Notes under the pieces: model-generated
Told to the model about the DNA's origin: nothing
The model's input: only the letters and a program-made list of their open reading frames with translations
The model's database searches: none
Made by a program: the position numbers and the translations under genes
NCBI GenBank assembly: GCA_944386605.1
Contig: CALXBS010000009.1
Span: 1-48,993 of the forward strand
Source: an uncultured Clostridia bacterium
GTDB lineage: Bacteria > Bacillota > Clostridia > TANB77 > CAG-465
DNA: 48,993 nt
Reading direction: 5' to 3'
Shown: positions 30,202 through 38,202 of the stretch, piece by piece
Position numbering within the stretch: position 1 is the first letter of the stretch
How the letters are laid out: every line of letters begins with the position of its first letter

Positions 30202-31074
30202 ATGCAAAAAGGTTTAGGAAGAGGATTGAATGCTTTTTTTACAGAAGATACCGTAGAAGAAATTACAACAACAAGAAAGAAAAATAAAGAATTAGATAGA
30301 GTTGTTGAAATTAATATAACGGAAATAGAGCCTATGTTAAATCAGCCAAGAAAAATTTTTGATCAAGAAAAATTGGATGAATTAACACAGTCTATTAAAG
30401 AAAATGGAGTAATACAACCAATACTAGTTGTAAAAGATGGAAGTGGTTATACCATTGTTGCAGGTGAAAGACGTTGGAGAGCTGCAAAGCAAGCTGGACT
30501 TAAGTTTATACCTGCTATTGTAAAGGATTATACAGATACAAGAAAGAAACAGGTAGCTTTAATAGAGAATATTCAAAGAGAAGATTTAAATATTGTAGAA
30601 ATTGCTAGAGCTATAAAAGAGTTGATGGATATTGATGGATATTCACAAACAGAAGTAGCTAAGATAACAGGAAAGAGTTTACCTACCGTTTCTAATATTA
30701 TGAGACTTTTAAAATTACCAGATAAAATATTAGATTATTTATTAAAAGGAGAAATGGTAGAAGGACAAGCAAGAGCTTTACTTGCAGTAGATGATGAAGA
30801 AAAACAATTAGAATTTGCGGAGCAAATTATTACTAAAAAATTAACTGTAAGAGAAGTAGAAAAGTTAATCTATGGTGATGAAAAATATAGAAGAAAACCT
30901 GAAAAGAAACCGCCTAAAACAATTTATTACCAAAAGTTAGAAGAAAAATTAAGAGACTATTTTGGTTATAAGGTAAAAATAGAGAGAGGAAAAAATCGTC
31001 AACAATTAATTATTGAGTATACAGATGAAGAAGATTTAGCTGGACTTCTAGATAAATTTCATATCAAAATATAG
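30202..31074 (+). CDS. parB: Chromosome partitioning protein ParB/Spo0J
   Basis: A CTP-dependent clamp that loads at parS sites and recruits ParA and SMC. The 290 residues include IEPMLNQPRKIFDQEKLDEL, the CTPase motif GERRWRAAKQAG with the ENIQRE block, and the helix-turn-helix SQTEVAKITGKSLPTVSNIMRL. It is cotranscribed with parA. I did not find a parS palindrome in the window. Confidence 0.95.
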   Translation: MQKGLGRGLNAFFTEDTVEEITTTRKKNKELDRVVEINITEIEPMLNQPRKIFDQEKLDELTQSIKENGVIQPILVVKDGSGYTIVAGERRWRAAKQAGLKFIPAIVKDYTDTRKKQVALIENIQREDLNIVEIARAIKELMDIDGYSQTEVAKITGKSLPTVSNIMRLLKLPDKILDYLLKGEMVEGQARALLAVDDEEKQLEFAEQIITKKLTVREVEKLIYGDEKYRRKPEKKPPKTIYYQKLEEKLRDYFGYKVKIERGKNRQQLIIEYTDEEDLAGLLDKFHIKI

Positions 31075-31082
31075 GAGAAAAT

Positions 31083-31514
31083 ATGCAAGAAAAAACGGGA
31101 AGAGCAATTATATTTACAGATCAAAATAAGTTAGTGACTATAAAAAGAACGAAATATAAAAACGGAAAAATTGTAAAGGAATACTATACTTTTCCAGGAG
31201 GACATGTAGAAGAAGGAGAAAGCTTTGAAACTGCAACTTTAAGGGAATTAGAAGAAGAGTTAGGAATTAGAGCAAAAATAGAAAAAGAATTTTGTCATCT
31301 TTTTAATGAAGAGTTACAAAGAGAAGAAGCTTTCTTTCTAGTAAAACATGTTTCTGGAGAAATAGGGAGTGGAAAAGGGCCAGAATTTGTAAATATTAAT
31401 TATGAAAGATATGGTAAATATGAAATTGTGTTATTAGATATCAAAAAATTACAAAATTATACTCTTTATCCATTAGAAATTAGAGATCAATTAATTTCTT
31501 CATATGCAAAATAG
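31083..31514 (+). CDS. Nudix hydrolase
   Basis: A 143-residue Nudix protein that should cleave a nucleoside-diphosphate-linked compound. The box GHVEEGESFETATLRELEEELGI fits GX5EX7REUXEEXGU with every metal-binding Glu. The substrate cannot be told. It begins nine bases after parB and may share its transcript. Confidence 0.87.
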   Translation: MQEKTGRAIIFTDQNKLVTIKRTKYKNGKIVKEYYTFPGGHVEEGESFETATLRELEEELGIRAKIEKEFCHLFNEELQREEAFFLVKHVSGEIGSGKGPEFVNINYERYGKYEIVLLDIKKLQNYTLYPLEIRDQLISSYAK

Positions 31515-31543
31515 AAGCTATGGTACAAATTTTAAAAAAAGTA

Positions 31544-31571
31544 TTGACTTTTAGAAAAAAACTGTTATAAT
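31544..31571 (+). promoter_or_regulatory. Promoter of tRNA-Ser(UGA)
   Basis: TTGACT (31544-31549), 16 bases, TATAAT (31566-31571), 18 bases before the tRNA. It lies between TGGTACAAAT (31521-31530) and its inverse ATTTGTACCA (31575-31584). Confidence 0.75.
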
Positions 31572-31589
31572 TATATTTGTACCAAGTTT

Positions 31590-31678
31590 GGAAGAGTGTC
31601 CGAGTGGTTTAAGGAGTCAGTCTTGAAAACTGATGATGTCGCAAGGCACCGTGGGTTCGAATCCTACCTCTTCCGCCA
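31590..31678 (+). tRNA. tRNA-Ser (anticodon UGA)
   Basis: An 89-base class II tRNA with acceptor stem GGAAGAG/CTCTTCC, a long variable arm, GGTTCGAATCC in the T arm, anticodon loop CTTGAAA (UGA) and an encoded CCA. Confidence 0.95.
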
Positions 31679-31682
31679 AGTT

Positions 31683-31725
31683 AAAGAGTAAGGTAAAGTG
31701 TGAATTTTATCTTACTCTTTTATAT
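31683..31725 (+). terminator. Terminator after tRNA-Ser(UGA)
   Basis: AAAGAGTAAGGTAAA pairs with TTTATCTTACTCTTT (one G-T pair), then TATATT. Confidence 0.7.
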
Positions 31726-31747
31726 TAAAAAAATCTATTCAAAAATA

Positions 31748-31775
31748 TTGACATATTCACACTTTATGTTATAAT
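31748..31775 (+). promoter_or_regulatory. Promoter of tRNA-Ser(GCU)
   Basis: TTGACA (31748-31753), 16 bases, TATAAT (31770-31775). The tRNA starts about 60 bases later, so the precursor has a long 5' leader. Confidence 0.75.
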
Positions 31776-31834
31776 ATAGAAGTACACTTAATAAATAGTG
31801 TTAAGGAAAAGGTAGTAAAAACATCATTGTATTT

Positions 31835-31924
31835 GGAGGCGTACCCAAGTGGTGAAGGGGAATGTTTGCTAAACATTTAGTGTCCGTAAGGGCAGCGGAG
31901 GTTCGAACCCTCTCGCCTCCGCCA
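31835..31924 (+). tRNA. tRNA-Ser (anticodon GCU)
   Basis: A 90-base class II tRNA with acceptor stem GGAGGCG/CGCCTCC, a long variable arm, GGTTCGAACCC, anticodon loop TTGCTAA (GCU) and an encoded CCA. It reads AGU/AGC, complementing the UGA isoacceptor upstream. Confidence 0.95.
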
Positions 31925-31986
31925 AAAATTGTTTTTACTGTTTTTTGTTTTTTAAGCTATTCCAAAATGGTAAAATAATAGGATAC

Positions 31987-32028
31987 AAAAAAGTAAGAGT
32001 AAAACTAAAAACTCTTACTTTTTGCTTT
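31987..32028. terminator. Bidirectional terminator, tRNA-Ser(GCU) / DUF308 gene
   Basis: AAAAGTAAGAGT (31989-32000) pairs perfectly with ACTCTTACTTTT (32011-32022). T-rich tracts follow on the plus strand, and the minus strand runs into TTTTTT, so it can serve both converging transcripts. Confidence 0.75.
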
Positions 32029-32565
32029 TTATTTTAATTTTAATAAACTAATAGCTTCTATGATGTTAACAATTTCAGATATTAGAAGCATAATTCCACA
32101 AATTGTTGTTACCGCAGCAATAGTAGCAAATGGATTAAATATAATCATGATTCCTAATATAAAGGTAAGAACTGATAAAACAAGCATTAGTAACCAATTT
32201 TTGTTATCACTTGCTTTTAAGTTAAATGAAAATTGAAAACGAAGAACACTTTGAATGATAATCCAAGCTCCTACTAAAGTAGCAAGGAATTCATTGATAA
32301 GGTTTGGTTTTGCAATTAATAGTAGCCCAATACATAAAGAAATAATACCTTCGATTAGTTCAAAACTAAAAGCTTTCATTTCTTTAGTAGAAGTAAAATA
32401 AGAAAACATGTGATAGATTCCTGTAGCAGCTAAAATAACGCCTAGACAAATCACGATGAATGTTAATGATTGAGCTGGTCTAAAAATTAAGAGCAAAGAA
32501 AAAATAATTAGTACAATCGAAATTGCAAGTGATGATTTTGCAAATTTTTTTAGTGTATCAATCAT
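32029..32565 (-). CDS. HdeD/DUF308 family membrane protein
   Basis: A 178-residue integral membrane protein with about six hydrophobic helices, built from repeated short units (LIIFSLLLIFRPAQSL, LCIGLLLIAKPNLIN and LGIMIIFNPFATI each end one unit). This is the HdeD/DUF308 pattern; the biochemical role is not known in Firmicutes. AAAGGAGGTG precedes the ATG. It is a single leftward gene between rightward neighbours. Confidence 0.8.
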   Translation of the reverse strand: MIDTLKKFAKSSLAISIVLIIFSLLLIFRPAQSLTFIVICLGVILAATGIYHMFSYFTSTKEMKAFSFELIEGIISLCIGLLLIAKPNLINEFLATLVGAWIIIQSVLRFQFSFNLKASDNKNWLLMLVLSVLTFILGIMIIFNPFATIAAVTTICGIMLLISEIVNIIEAISLLKLK

Positions 32566-32635
32566 GATAACACCTCCTTTGTAAATATGTATATTATAAC
32601 ATATTTTATATTTAAAGAAAAGTAAATACTAAAAT

Positions 32636-32664
32636 TTGACAGTATTATGTAAATATGATAGAAT
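32636..32664 (+). promoter_or_regulatory. Promoter of nadK
   Basis: TTGACA (32636-32641), 17 bases, TAGAAT (32659-32664), 48 bases before the nadK ATG. Confidence 0.65.
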
Positions 32665-32712
32665 AACTCAAAACAAAATGAACTTCTAAATATTAAAAAG
32701 AAAGGATAGGGA

Positions 32713-33540
32713 ATGAATCGTATGAAAAAGTTTATTGTCGTAAACAACACATATGAGGAAACAAAGAAAATTGTCGAGTATATTGTTTACCGGTTTGAAA
32801 AAGCTGGATTTCAAAGAGTAAAAAAAGATCCAGACTTTGTCTTAGTACTAGGAGGCGATGGGACTTTTTTAGATGCTTGTGAGAGGGTAAATTATAATTC
32901 TAAAGTACTTTTTGTAGGAATTAATTTTGGAAATCTAGGTTATTTGTTAGATGTTTCTAATACACAGATTGAGGAATTGATTCAATATTTGGCAAATTGC
33001 AAAGAAGAGGAACTAAGAGTAGATGAAATAAAGCTATTAGAAGTAAAAGTGCATTATAATGATACTTCAAGATGTTCTTACTTTTATGCAACCAACGATA
33101 TCTGTTTTTATGGAAATAATTTTTCAAAAAATCTTTTTAGAATTTCAACAGATAATCGTTTCTCACAGGAAGCATTAGCTTCGGGGCTATTAATTGCCAC
33201 TCCAACAGGCTCTACCGGAATGAGTAAAAGTAATTCTGCGCCTATTATATTAAGTGATGAAGCATTGTTAGTCTTAAGTTATATATTACCTATTCATAAT
33301 GCTCATACTAAAGATTTTATTCCTAATCCATTAATATATCATATGTTTTCAATTGAATTGCTCAATACCTATGGAAATTTAAACATTACAATTGATGGAA
33401 AAATGCAGGAAGAATTAGCTTTAAATTCACAAAGTATTAAAAGGGTGGATGTAAAAATAGGCGACAAGAAGATACGACGGTTAAATTTTTCTTCTAAGAC
33501 TTTTGGAGAAAAAATTGTGGAAAAAATGATCAGAAAATAA
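32713..33540 (+). CDS. nadK: NAD kinase
   Basis: Phosphorylates NAD to NADP. The 275 residues include the active-site motif LGGDGTFLDA near residue 47 and the conserved TPTGSTGMSKSNSAPI stretch, where the more usual form is TGSTAYxxSAGGP, so this is a somewhat divergent member. DGK follows in the C-terminal part. The ATG at 32713 is six bases after AAAGGA; an ATG three codons later is possible. Confidence 0.88.
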   Translation: MNRMKKFIVVNNTYEETKKIVEYIVYRFEKAGFQRVKKDPDFVLVLGGDGTFLDACERVNYNSKVLFVGINFGNLGYLLDVSNTQIEELIQYLANCKEEELRVDEIKLLEVKVHYNDTSRCSYFYATNDICFYGNNFSKNLFRISTDNRFSQEALASGLLIATPTGSTGMSKSNSAPIILSDEALLVLSYILPIHNAHTKDFIPNPLIYHMFSIELLNTYGNLNITIDGKMQEELALNSQSIKRVDVKIGDKKIRRLNFSSKTFGEKIVEKMIRK

Positions 33541-33549
33541 AAGTATAGG

Positions 33550-33589
33550 AAACACTTCTTAAACATAATATGGTTTAAGAGGTGTTTTT
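33550..33589 (+). terminator. nadK terminator hairpin that contains the next gene's Shine-Dalgarno
   Basis: AAACACTTCTTAAAC (33550-33564) pairs with GTTTAAGAGGTGTTT (33573-33587), a 15-base stem with one G-T pair and an 8-base loop, followed by TT and C. The right arm holds AAGAGGTG (33577-33584), the only ribosome binding site for the ZIP gene, whose ATG is at 33592. Confidence 0.75.
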
Positions 33590-33591
33590 CT

Positions 33592-34305
33592 ATGAAAAAC
33601 CATTATATTGTATATATTGTTATTATTTTGCAAATGATAAGTAGTATCATTGGAGCAATGATTCCTTATCTTTTTCATTTAAGTGAAAATAGAAAAAGAG
33701 AGCTATACCAACTCATTTCTGGGCTTATGATTGGAATATCTTGTTTTGAGTTAATTCCAGAAAGTTTACAAATAGGAAATCTATTGTCAACACTATGGGG
33801 CATGATAGTAGGAATAGGAATAGTAGTATTGATTGAAGTGTTAACAAGTAAGGTGTGTTTTTTTAATTCTAAATTAAGAAATGTAATTATTATTGTTTTA
33901 TCTATGGGAATTCATAATTTGGTAGAAGGACTTGCAATTGGAAGTAGTTTGGAATATTCTTTTTCTTTAGGAATTAGTATTTTAATTGTAATGTTTTTAC
34001 ATGATATACCGGAATGTATAGTAGTTGGGGCTTCTGAAATAGAAGGAAATTCATTAAAAAAAGCAATGATTAATGGAATGATAGTTGGTGCATTTACAGT
34101 ATCTGGCATTATATTAGGAATATTTATTGGAAGCTTATCAGATTTTGCAACTTCTTTTTCTTTAGGATTAAGCGCAGGTGCTATGTTATATATGACAAGT
34201 GTGGTTTTAATTCCATTATCTTATCAAAAAAAGAAATCATTTTTTAAAAATACTAGTTATTTTTTACTAGGAGTATTTCTTTCTATTATCGCTTCCAGCC
34301 TTTAA
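33592..34305 (+). CDS. ZIP family metal transporter
   Basis: A 237-residue divalent-metal permease with about eight hydrophobic helices. The metal-site motifs are HNLVEG (H108, N109, E112) in helix IV and HDIPEC (H137, D138, E141) in helix V, close to the family HNxPEG/HxxPE pattern, so zinc or iron import is likely. It starts directly after the nadK hairpin, and its binding site is inside that stem. Confidence 0.85.
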   Translation: MKNHYIVYIVIILQMISSIIGAMIPYLFHLSENRKRELYQLISGLMIGISCFELIPESLQIGNLLSTLWGMIVGIGIVVLIEVLTSKVCFFNSKLRNVIIIVLSMGIHNLVEGLAIGSSLEYSFSLGISILIVMFLHDIPECIVVGASEIEGNSLKKAMINGMIVGAFTVSGIILGIFIGSLSDFATSFSLGLSAGAMLYMTSVVLIPLSYQKKKSFFKNTSYFLLGVFLSIIASSL

Positions 34306-34311
34306 TATTCA

Positions 34312-34340
34312 TTGACTTTAAAAATAAAATATGATAATAT
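34312..34340 (+). promoter_or_regulatory. Promoter of the phosphatase-rpiB-tagO group
   Basis: TTGACT (34312-34317), 17 bases, TAATAT (34335-34340). A less regular match, 26 bases before the start codon. Confidence 0.45.
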
Positions 34341-34366
34341 TATACAAGAATTGGGGAGATTTTAAT

Positions 34367-34831
34367 ATGAAGAAGATCGTGTTCGTTTGTACAGGTAATA
34401 TTTGTAGAAGTGCAATGGCTCATCAATATTTACAAACAAAAGTAAAACAGTTAGGAATTGAAAATGATTTTCTAATCGATTCTTGTGGGATTTATGCTTC
34501 TACAGGTGAGCAATCTACAAGATATGCTATAGAGGTAATGAAAAATTATGATGTTAATATGTTATCTCATAGAGCCAAAAATATATATGATTTAGACTTA
34601 AAGGATTATGATATGATTCTTTGTATGACAGAAGAACATAAAAGAGTACTTGCATCTATTTTCCCTGACTTGTATACAAAAATATATACTTTAAAAGAAT
34701 ATAATCAGTTAAGTAGTAGTGATAAAGATATAAAAGACCCGTGGGGATATGATTTAAAAACTTATCAAGAATGTGCAAAAGAAATTGTAGATAATGTTGA
34801 TCAACTACTTAATAAATTAAAGGATGTGTAA
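34367..34831 (+). CDS. Low-molecular-weight protein phosphatase
   Basis: A 154-residue LMW-PTP. The P-loop VCTGNICRS puts the nucleophile at Cys8 and Arg at 14; the general acid is in KDPWGYD. Position 12 is Ile. In the arginine phosphatase YwlE this residue is Thr and decides phospho-Arg specificity, so this protein is more likely a tyrosine phosphatase, although ywlE also sits next to rpiB in Bacillus. The ATG at 34367 follows GGGGAG by nine bases. Confidence 0.88.
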   Translation: MKKIVFVCTGNICRSAMAHQYLQTKVKQLGIENDFLIDSCGIYASTGEQSTRYAIEVMKNYDVNMLSHRAKNIYDLDLKDYDMILCMTEEHKRVLASIFPDLYTKIYTLKEYNQLSSSDKDIKDPWGYDLKTYQECAKEIVDNVDQLLNKLKDV

Positions 34832-34835
34832 ACAT

Positions 34836-35291
34836 ATGATAATTATTGGTTCAGACCATGCAGGAATTGAATTAAAGAAAAAAATTATTTCATATTTGTA
34901 TAGTAAAAAAATCGATTATGCAGATGTTACTAATTTTGATTCTCAAGAAGGAGATGACTATCCAGATATTGCTGAAATTGTTTGTAAAAAAGTATTAGAA
35001 AGACAAAACAATTTTGGTATTGCTATTTGTGGAACTGGAATTGGCGTATCAATTGCTTGTAATAAGGTACGTGGCATTAGAGCAGCACTTTGTACAGATG
35101 TTTATATGGCTGAAATGGCTAGACGCCATAATAATGCAAATGTTTTATGTATAGGTGCTAGACTGAAAAATGAAGATGTTATTGAAATAGTAGAAGCTTT
35201 TTTAAATCATTTTTATGAAGGTGGAAGACATGATAGACGCTTAAAAAAAATAAGAGAGATAGAGGATTTTTATTTAGGCGGTGATAAATAA
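34836..35291 (+). CDS. rpiB: Ribose-5-phosphate isomerase B
   Basis: Interconverts ribose 5-phosphate and ribulose 5-phosphate in the pentose phosphate pathway. The 151 residues begin MIIIGSDHAGIELKK and hold the active-site stretch AICGTGIGVSIACNKV and RRHNNANVLCIGAR. The ATG at 34836 is chosen because an earlier in-frame ATG lies too close to AAGG. The stop overlaps the next ATG by one base. Confidence 0.94.
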   Translation: MIIIGSDHAGIELKKKIISYLYSKKIDYADVTNFDSQEGDDYPDIAEIVCKKVLERQNNFGIAICGTGIGVSIACNKVRGIRAALCTDVYMAEMARRHNNANVLCIGARLKNEDVIEIVEAFLNHFYEGGRHDRRLKKIREIEDFYLGGDK

Positions 35292-36406
35292 TGGCAATTG
35301 TTTATTCATTAATATTTTTAACGTTCCTATGTTGTGTTGTTTTAACCCCTATTGTTATAAAGATGTGTAAGAAATACAATCTTGTAGATATACCAAAAGA
35401 TAGTAGAAGAGTACATTCTAAACCAATGCCAAGATGTGGAGGGATTGCAATTGTTGTTTCTACATTATTAGGATTGTTTGTTTACTATTTGATCACATGG
35501 AAAATTCCATCTATTGCTATGGATAAAAAATTTATAGGATATGTAATTGGTGGTTTATTAATTTTCATTATGGGGCTAATTGATGACATATGGAATTTAA
35601 AGCCGAAATATAAATTCTTTTTTGAGCTTGCAGCAGCAATAACAGTTTATGTTTTTGGAATTAGAATTTCTGGAATTAAGATTCCTTTTATTCATTCAGA
35701 AGTCATTAATCTAGCAGGGTGGTTAGATTTTATTTTAACCATGGCTTGGGTAATTTCTATTACCAATGCAATGAATTTAATTGATGGATTAGATGGATTA
35801 GCAGCAGGTATTTGCTCTATTGCAGCCACAGCCTTATTAATTGTATTTATCACAACTTCAGCAAGTTTAGAAGCAATTATCATAACAGCTGCATTGGTAG
35901 GTGCAACACTTGGATTTTTACCATATAATTTTAATCCAGCCAAGACATTTATGGGAGATTGTAGTTCTAATTTTTTGGGATTTACGATGTCGGTTGTTTC
36001 TATGTTAGGGTTTGCAAAAGGATATACAATGCTTGCAATTGTAGCACCTGTATTGGTTCTTGGAGTTCCAATATTTGATACTGCTTTTGCTATGATCAGA
36101 AGAATTTTAAAAGGACAACCTCCTTTAAAACCTGATGGAGCACATATACATCATAGGTTAATTAAGCATGGTTTTTCACAAAGACAAGCAGTTTTGATAT
36201 TATATACCATTACAAGTATTTTATGTATTATAGCCGTGTCTATTATTTCAGCTGATTTCTGGAAATTAATCATTTTAATTGTCATGTCAGTATGTTTTAT
36301 TATTTTAGGTTTAATTAGTATGAGAAAACAAAAAGAAAACGCAACTAATGATACAACATTAAATAAAGAATTTATGAAAGAACAAGATAATAAAAAACAT
36401 GTATAA
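35291..36406 (+). CDS. tagO: TagO/WecA-type undecaprenyl-phosphate sugar-1-phosphate transferase
   Basis: A 371-residue polytopic membrane enzyme that should move GlcNAc-1-P (or a similar sugar) from UDP onto undecaprenyl phosphate, the first step of wall teichoic acid or other envelope glycan synthesis. The motifs are GLIDDIWNLKPKYKF, NAMNLIDGLDGLAAG and GAHIHHRLIKHGFSQRQA. About eleven hydrophobic segments are seen. It overlaps rpiB by one base. The acceptor is known from the family; the exact polymer cannot be told. Confidence 0.9.
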   Translation: MAIVYSLIFLTFLCCVVLTPIVIKMCKKYNLVDIPKDSRRVHSKPMPRCGGIAIVVSTLLGLFVYYLITWKIPSIAMDKKFIGYVIGGLLIFIMGLIDDIWNLKPKYKFFFELAAAITVYVFGIRISGIKIPFIHSEVINLAGWLDFILTMAWVISITNAMNLIDGLDGLAAGICSIAATALLIVFITTSASLEAIIITAALVGATLGFLPYNFNPAKTFMGDCSSNFLGFTMSVVSMLGFAKGYTMLAIVAPVLVLGVPIFDTAFAMIRRILKGQPPLKPDGAHIHHRLIKHGFSQRQAVLILYTITSILCIIAVSIISADFWKLIILIVMSVCFIILGLISMRKQKENATNDTTLNKEFMKEQDNKKHV

Positions 36407-36448
36407 AATTAAAAAAAGCATGTATAATATATTTTGAAGGGAGTTATT

Positions 36449-36892
36449 ATGAAGGAAGAATTATTAAAAGATTTAAAAGATGCAATGAAAAATAAAGATG
36501 AAATTAAGAAAAATGCAATAACAATGTTAAGAGCAGCAATCTTGCAATATGAAAAAGATAATTTAGTAACTTTAAATGATGAAGAAATAGCAGGAATTGT
36601 TGCAAAAGAAGTGAAAAAAAGAAAAGATGCTATTGAAGAATATAAAAAAGCAGAAAGACAAGATATTATAGATGAATTAAATCAAGAAATTGAAGTTTTG
36701 TCAAAGTATTTACCAAAACAACTTACAGAAGCAGAAATTACTAGCTTGGTAGAAGAATCTATTCAAATAGTTGGTGCAACTTCACCTAGAGATATAGGAA
36801 AAGTAATGCAAGATTTAAAACCAAAAACAACAGGAAAAGCAGATGGAAAACTTGTAAGTGATATTGTGAAAGCAAAACTTAGTAATTTATAA
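36449..36892 (+). CDS. yqeY: GatB/YqeY domain protein
   Basis: A 147-residue helical protein of the YqeY family, related to the tail of GatB and thought to contact tRNA. It begins MKEELLKDLKDAMKNKD and has IEVLSKYLPKQLTEAE and PRDIGKVMQDLKPK, all typical. The ATG at 36449 is five bases after GAAGGGAG. A terminator follows. Confidence 0.93.
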   Translation: MKEELLKDLKDAMKNKDEIKKNAITMLRAAILQYEKDNLVTLNDEEIAGIVAKEVKKRKDAIEEYKKAERQDIIDELNQEIEVLSKYLPKQLTEAEITSLVEESIQIVGATSPRDIGKVMQDLKPKTTGKADGKLVSDIVKAKLSNL

Positions 36893-36897
36893 AAAAT

Positions 36898-36926
36898 AGC
36901 CAAGTTAACGCTTGGCTTTTCATATT
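36898..36926 (+). terminator. Terminator after yqeY
   Basis: AGCCAAG pairs with CTTGGCT across TTAACG, followed by TTTCATATTT. Confidence 0.8.
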
Positions 36927-36939
36927 TAAGGAGGAGAAA

Positions 36940-38202
36940 ATGTTAAATATTTATAAAATCAATGATTCAAAATTTAAAAGTATATATCTATCATGTAATT
37001 TTATAATGCCAGTAAATAGAAATCAAAATTCTGAAAATGCCTTACTAGGGTCTGTATTAGGAAAAGCTTGTAAGCAGTATCCTACTCAAGCAGAAATTGA
37101 AAAATATTTATATGGATTATATGGAACGGATTTTAATGTTAACATAGAAAAATTAGGAGATTTATACAATATTGAATTTAAAGTACAATTTGTTCATAAA
37201 GATTTTTTACCAGATAAACAAGATGTATCAGACAAGGTAATTGAATTTTTGTATCAGGTTATTTATGATCCTTATCTTGTTAATGGTGTATTTGATTCTA
37301 CTATTGTAGAAAGAGAAAAGAAAGTTATTCTAAATAAGATTATGGAAAGAAAAGATGATAAATTAAGATATTCTGTACAAAGAATGGAACAACTTTTATG
37401 TCCAAATGAAGCTTTTGGAATGGATTTATATGGAGAAGAAGAAATTATAAATGCTATTACTCCTGAAAGGTTATATCAAAGATATTTAGAAGTGATTCAA
37501 GGTTCTTGTGTTACGTTTCTATTATCTGGAAATTTAGAGAAATATGAAGACTTAGAAGATAAATTAAAAAAGAAGTTTGAACCTAAACTAGAAAATCATT
37601 TAAAATTAGATGAAATGATTTATGATGATGTAAAAAGAGAAATGAAAAATAAAATAGAAGAAGAAAAAGAAATACAGGATACCGTACAAAGTGTTTTATC
37701 AATAGGAGCAGTCATAGAAAATTATCAAGTGCAAGATTATTATGCTCTTAATGTTTATAATACTATCCTTGGAGGAACCCCTTCTTCCAAATTGTTCCAA
37801 AATGTAAGAGAAAAAGAATCGTTAGCCTATACTGTTAGATCAAGATATTATAGATTTAAACCAATTTTAATTATCTTTTCTGGTATTATGCAAGAAAATT
37901 ATGAGAAAGCAAAAGATTTAATATTAGAGCAAATGCAAGATATGAAAAAAGGAAATATATCTCATATAGAATTTTCTTCTGCTAAAGAAAGTTTAGTGGC
38001 TGATTTATTAGAGTGGAATGATTCTAAAATAGCACTTGCTAAAATGCAACTTTCTAATGTACTTGCTTTTCAATCAGAAGAAGTTACGTTAGATCAAATG
38101 ATAGAACAAATTAAAAAAGTAACATTAGAAGATGTTATTCGTGTTGCAAACAAAGTACAAGTTGAAAAGGTATTTTTATTAGGAGGTAATGAAAATGTAT
38201 GA
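36940..38202 (+). CDS. ymfF: M16-family peptidase-like protein, YmfF type
   Basis: A 420-residue M16 (pitrilysin-type) protein without the HxxEH zinc motif, so it is expected to be the non-catalytic half of a pair. It shows the M16 signature regions VEREKKVILNKIMERKDD and FQNVREKESLAYTVRSRYY, the latter typical of the partner that completes the substrate site. The ATG follows AAGGAGGAG. The downstream gene is the catalytic partner and overlaps it by a few bases. The Bacillus homologue has been linked to EF-P modification; that role is not tested here. Confidence 0.85.
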   Translation: MLNIYKINDSKFKSIYLSCNFIMPVNRNQNSENALLGSVLGKACKQYPTQAEIEKYLYGLYGTDFNVNIEKLGDLYNIEFKVQFVHKDFLPDKQDVSDKVIEFLYQVIYDPYLVNGVFDSTIVEREKKVILNKIMERKDDKLRYSVQRMEQLLCPNEAFGMDLYGEEEIINAITPERLYQRYLEVIQGSCVTFLLSGNLEKYEDLEDKLKKKFEPKLENHLKLDEMIYDDVKREMKNKIEEEKEIQDTVQSVLSIGAVIENYQVQDYYALNVYNTILGGTPSSKLFQNVREKESLAYTVRSRYYRFKPILIIFSGIMQENYEKAKDLILEQMQDMKKGNISHIEFSSAKESLVADLLEWNDSKIALAKMQLSNVLAFQSEEVTLDQMIEQIKKVTLEDVIRVANKVQVEKVFLLGGNENV

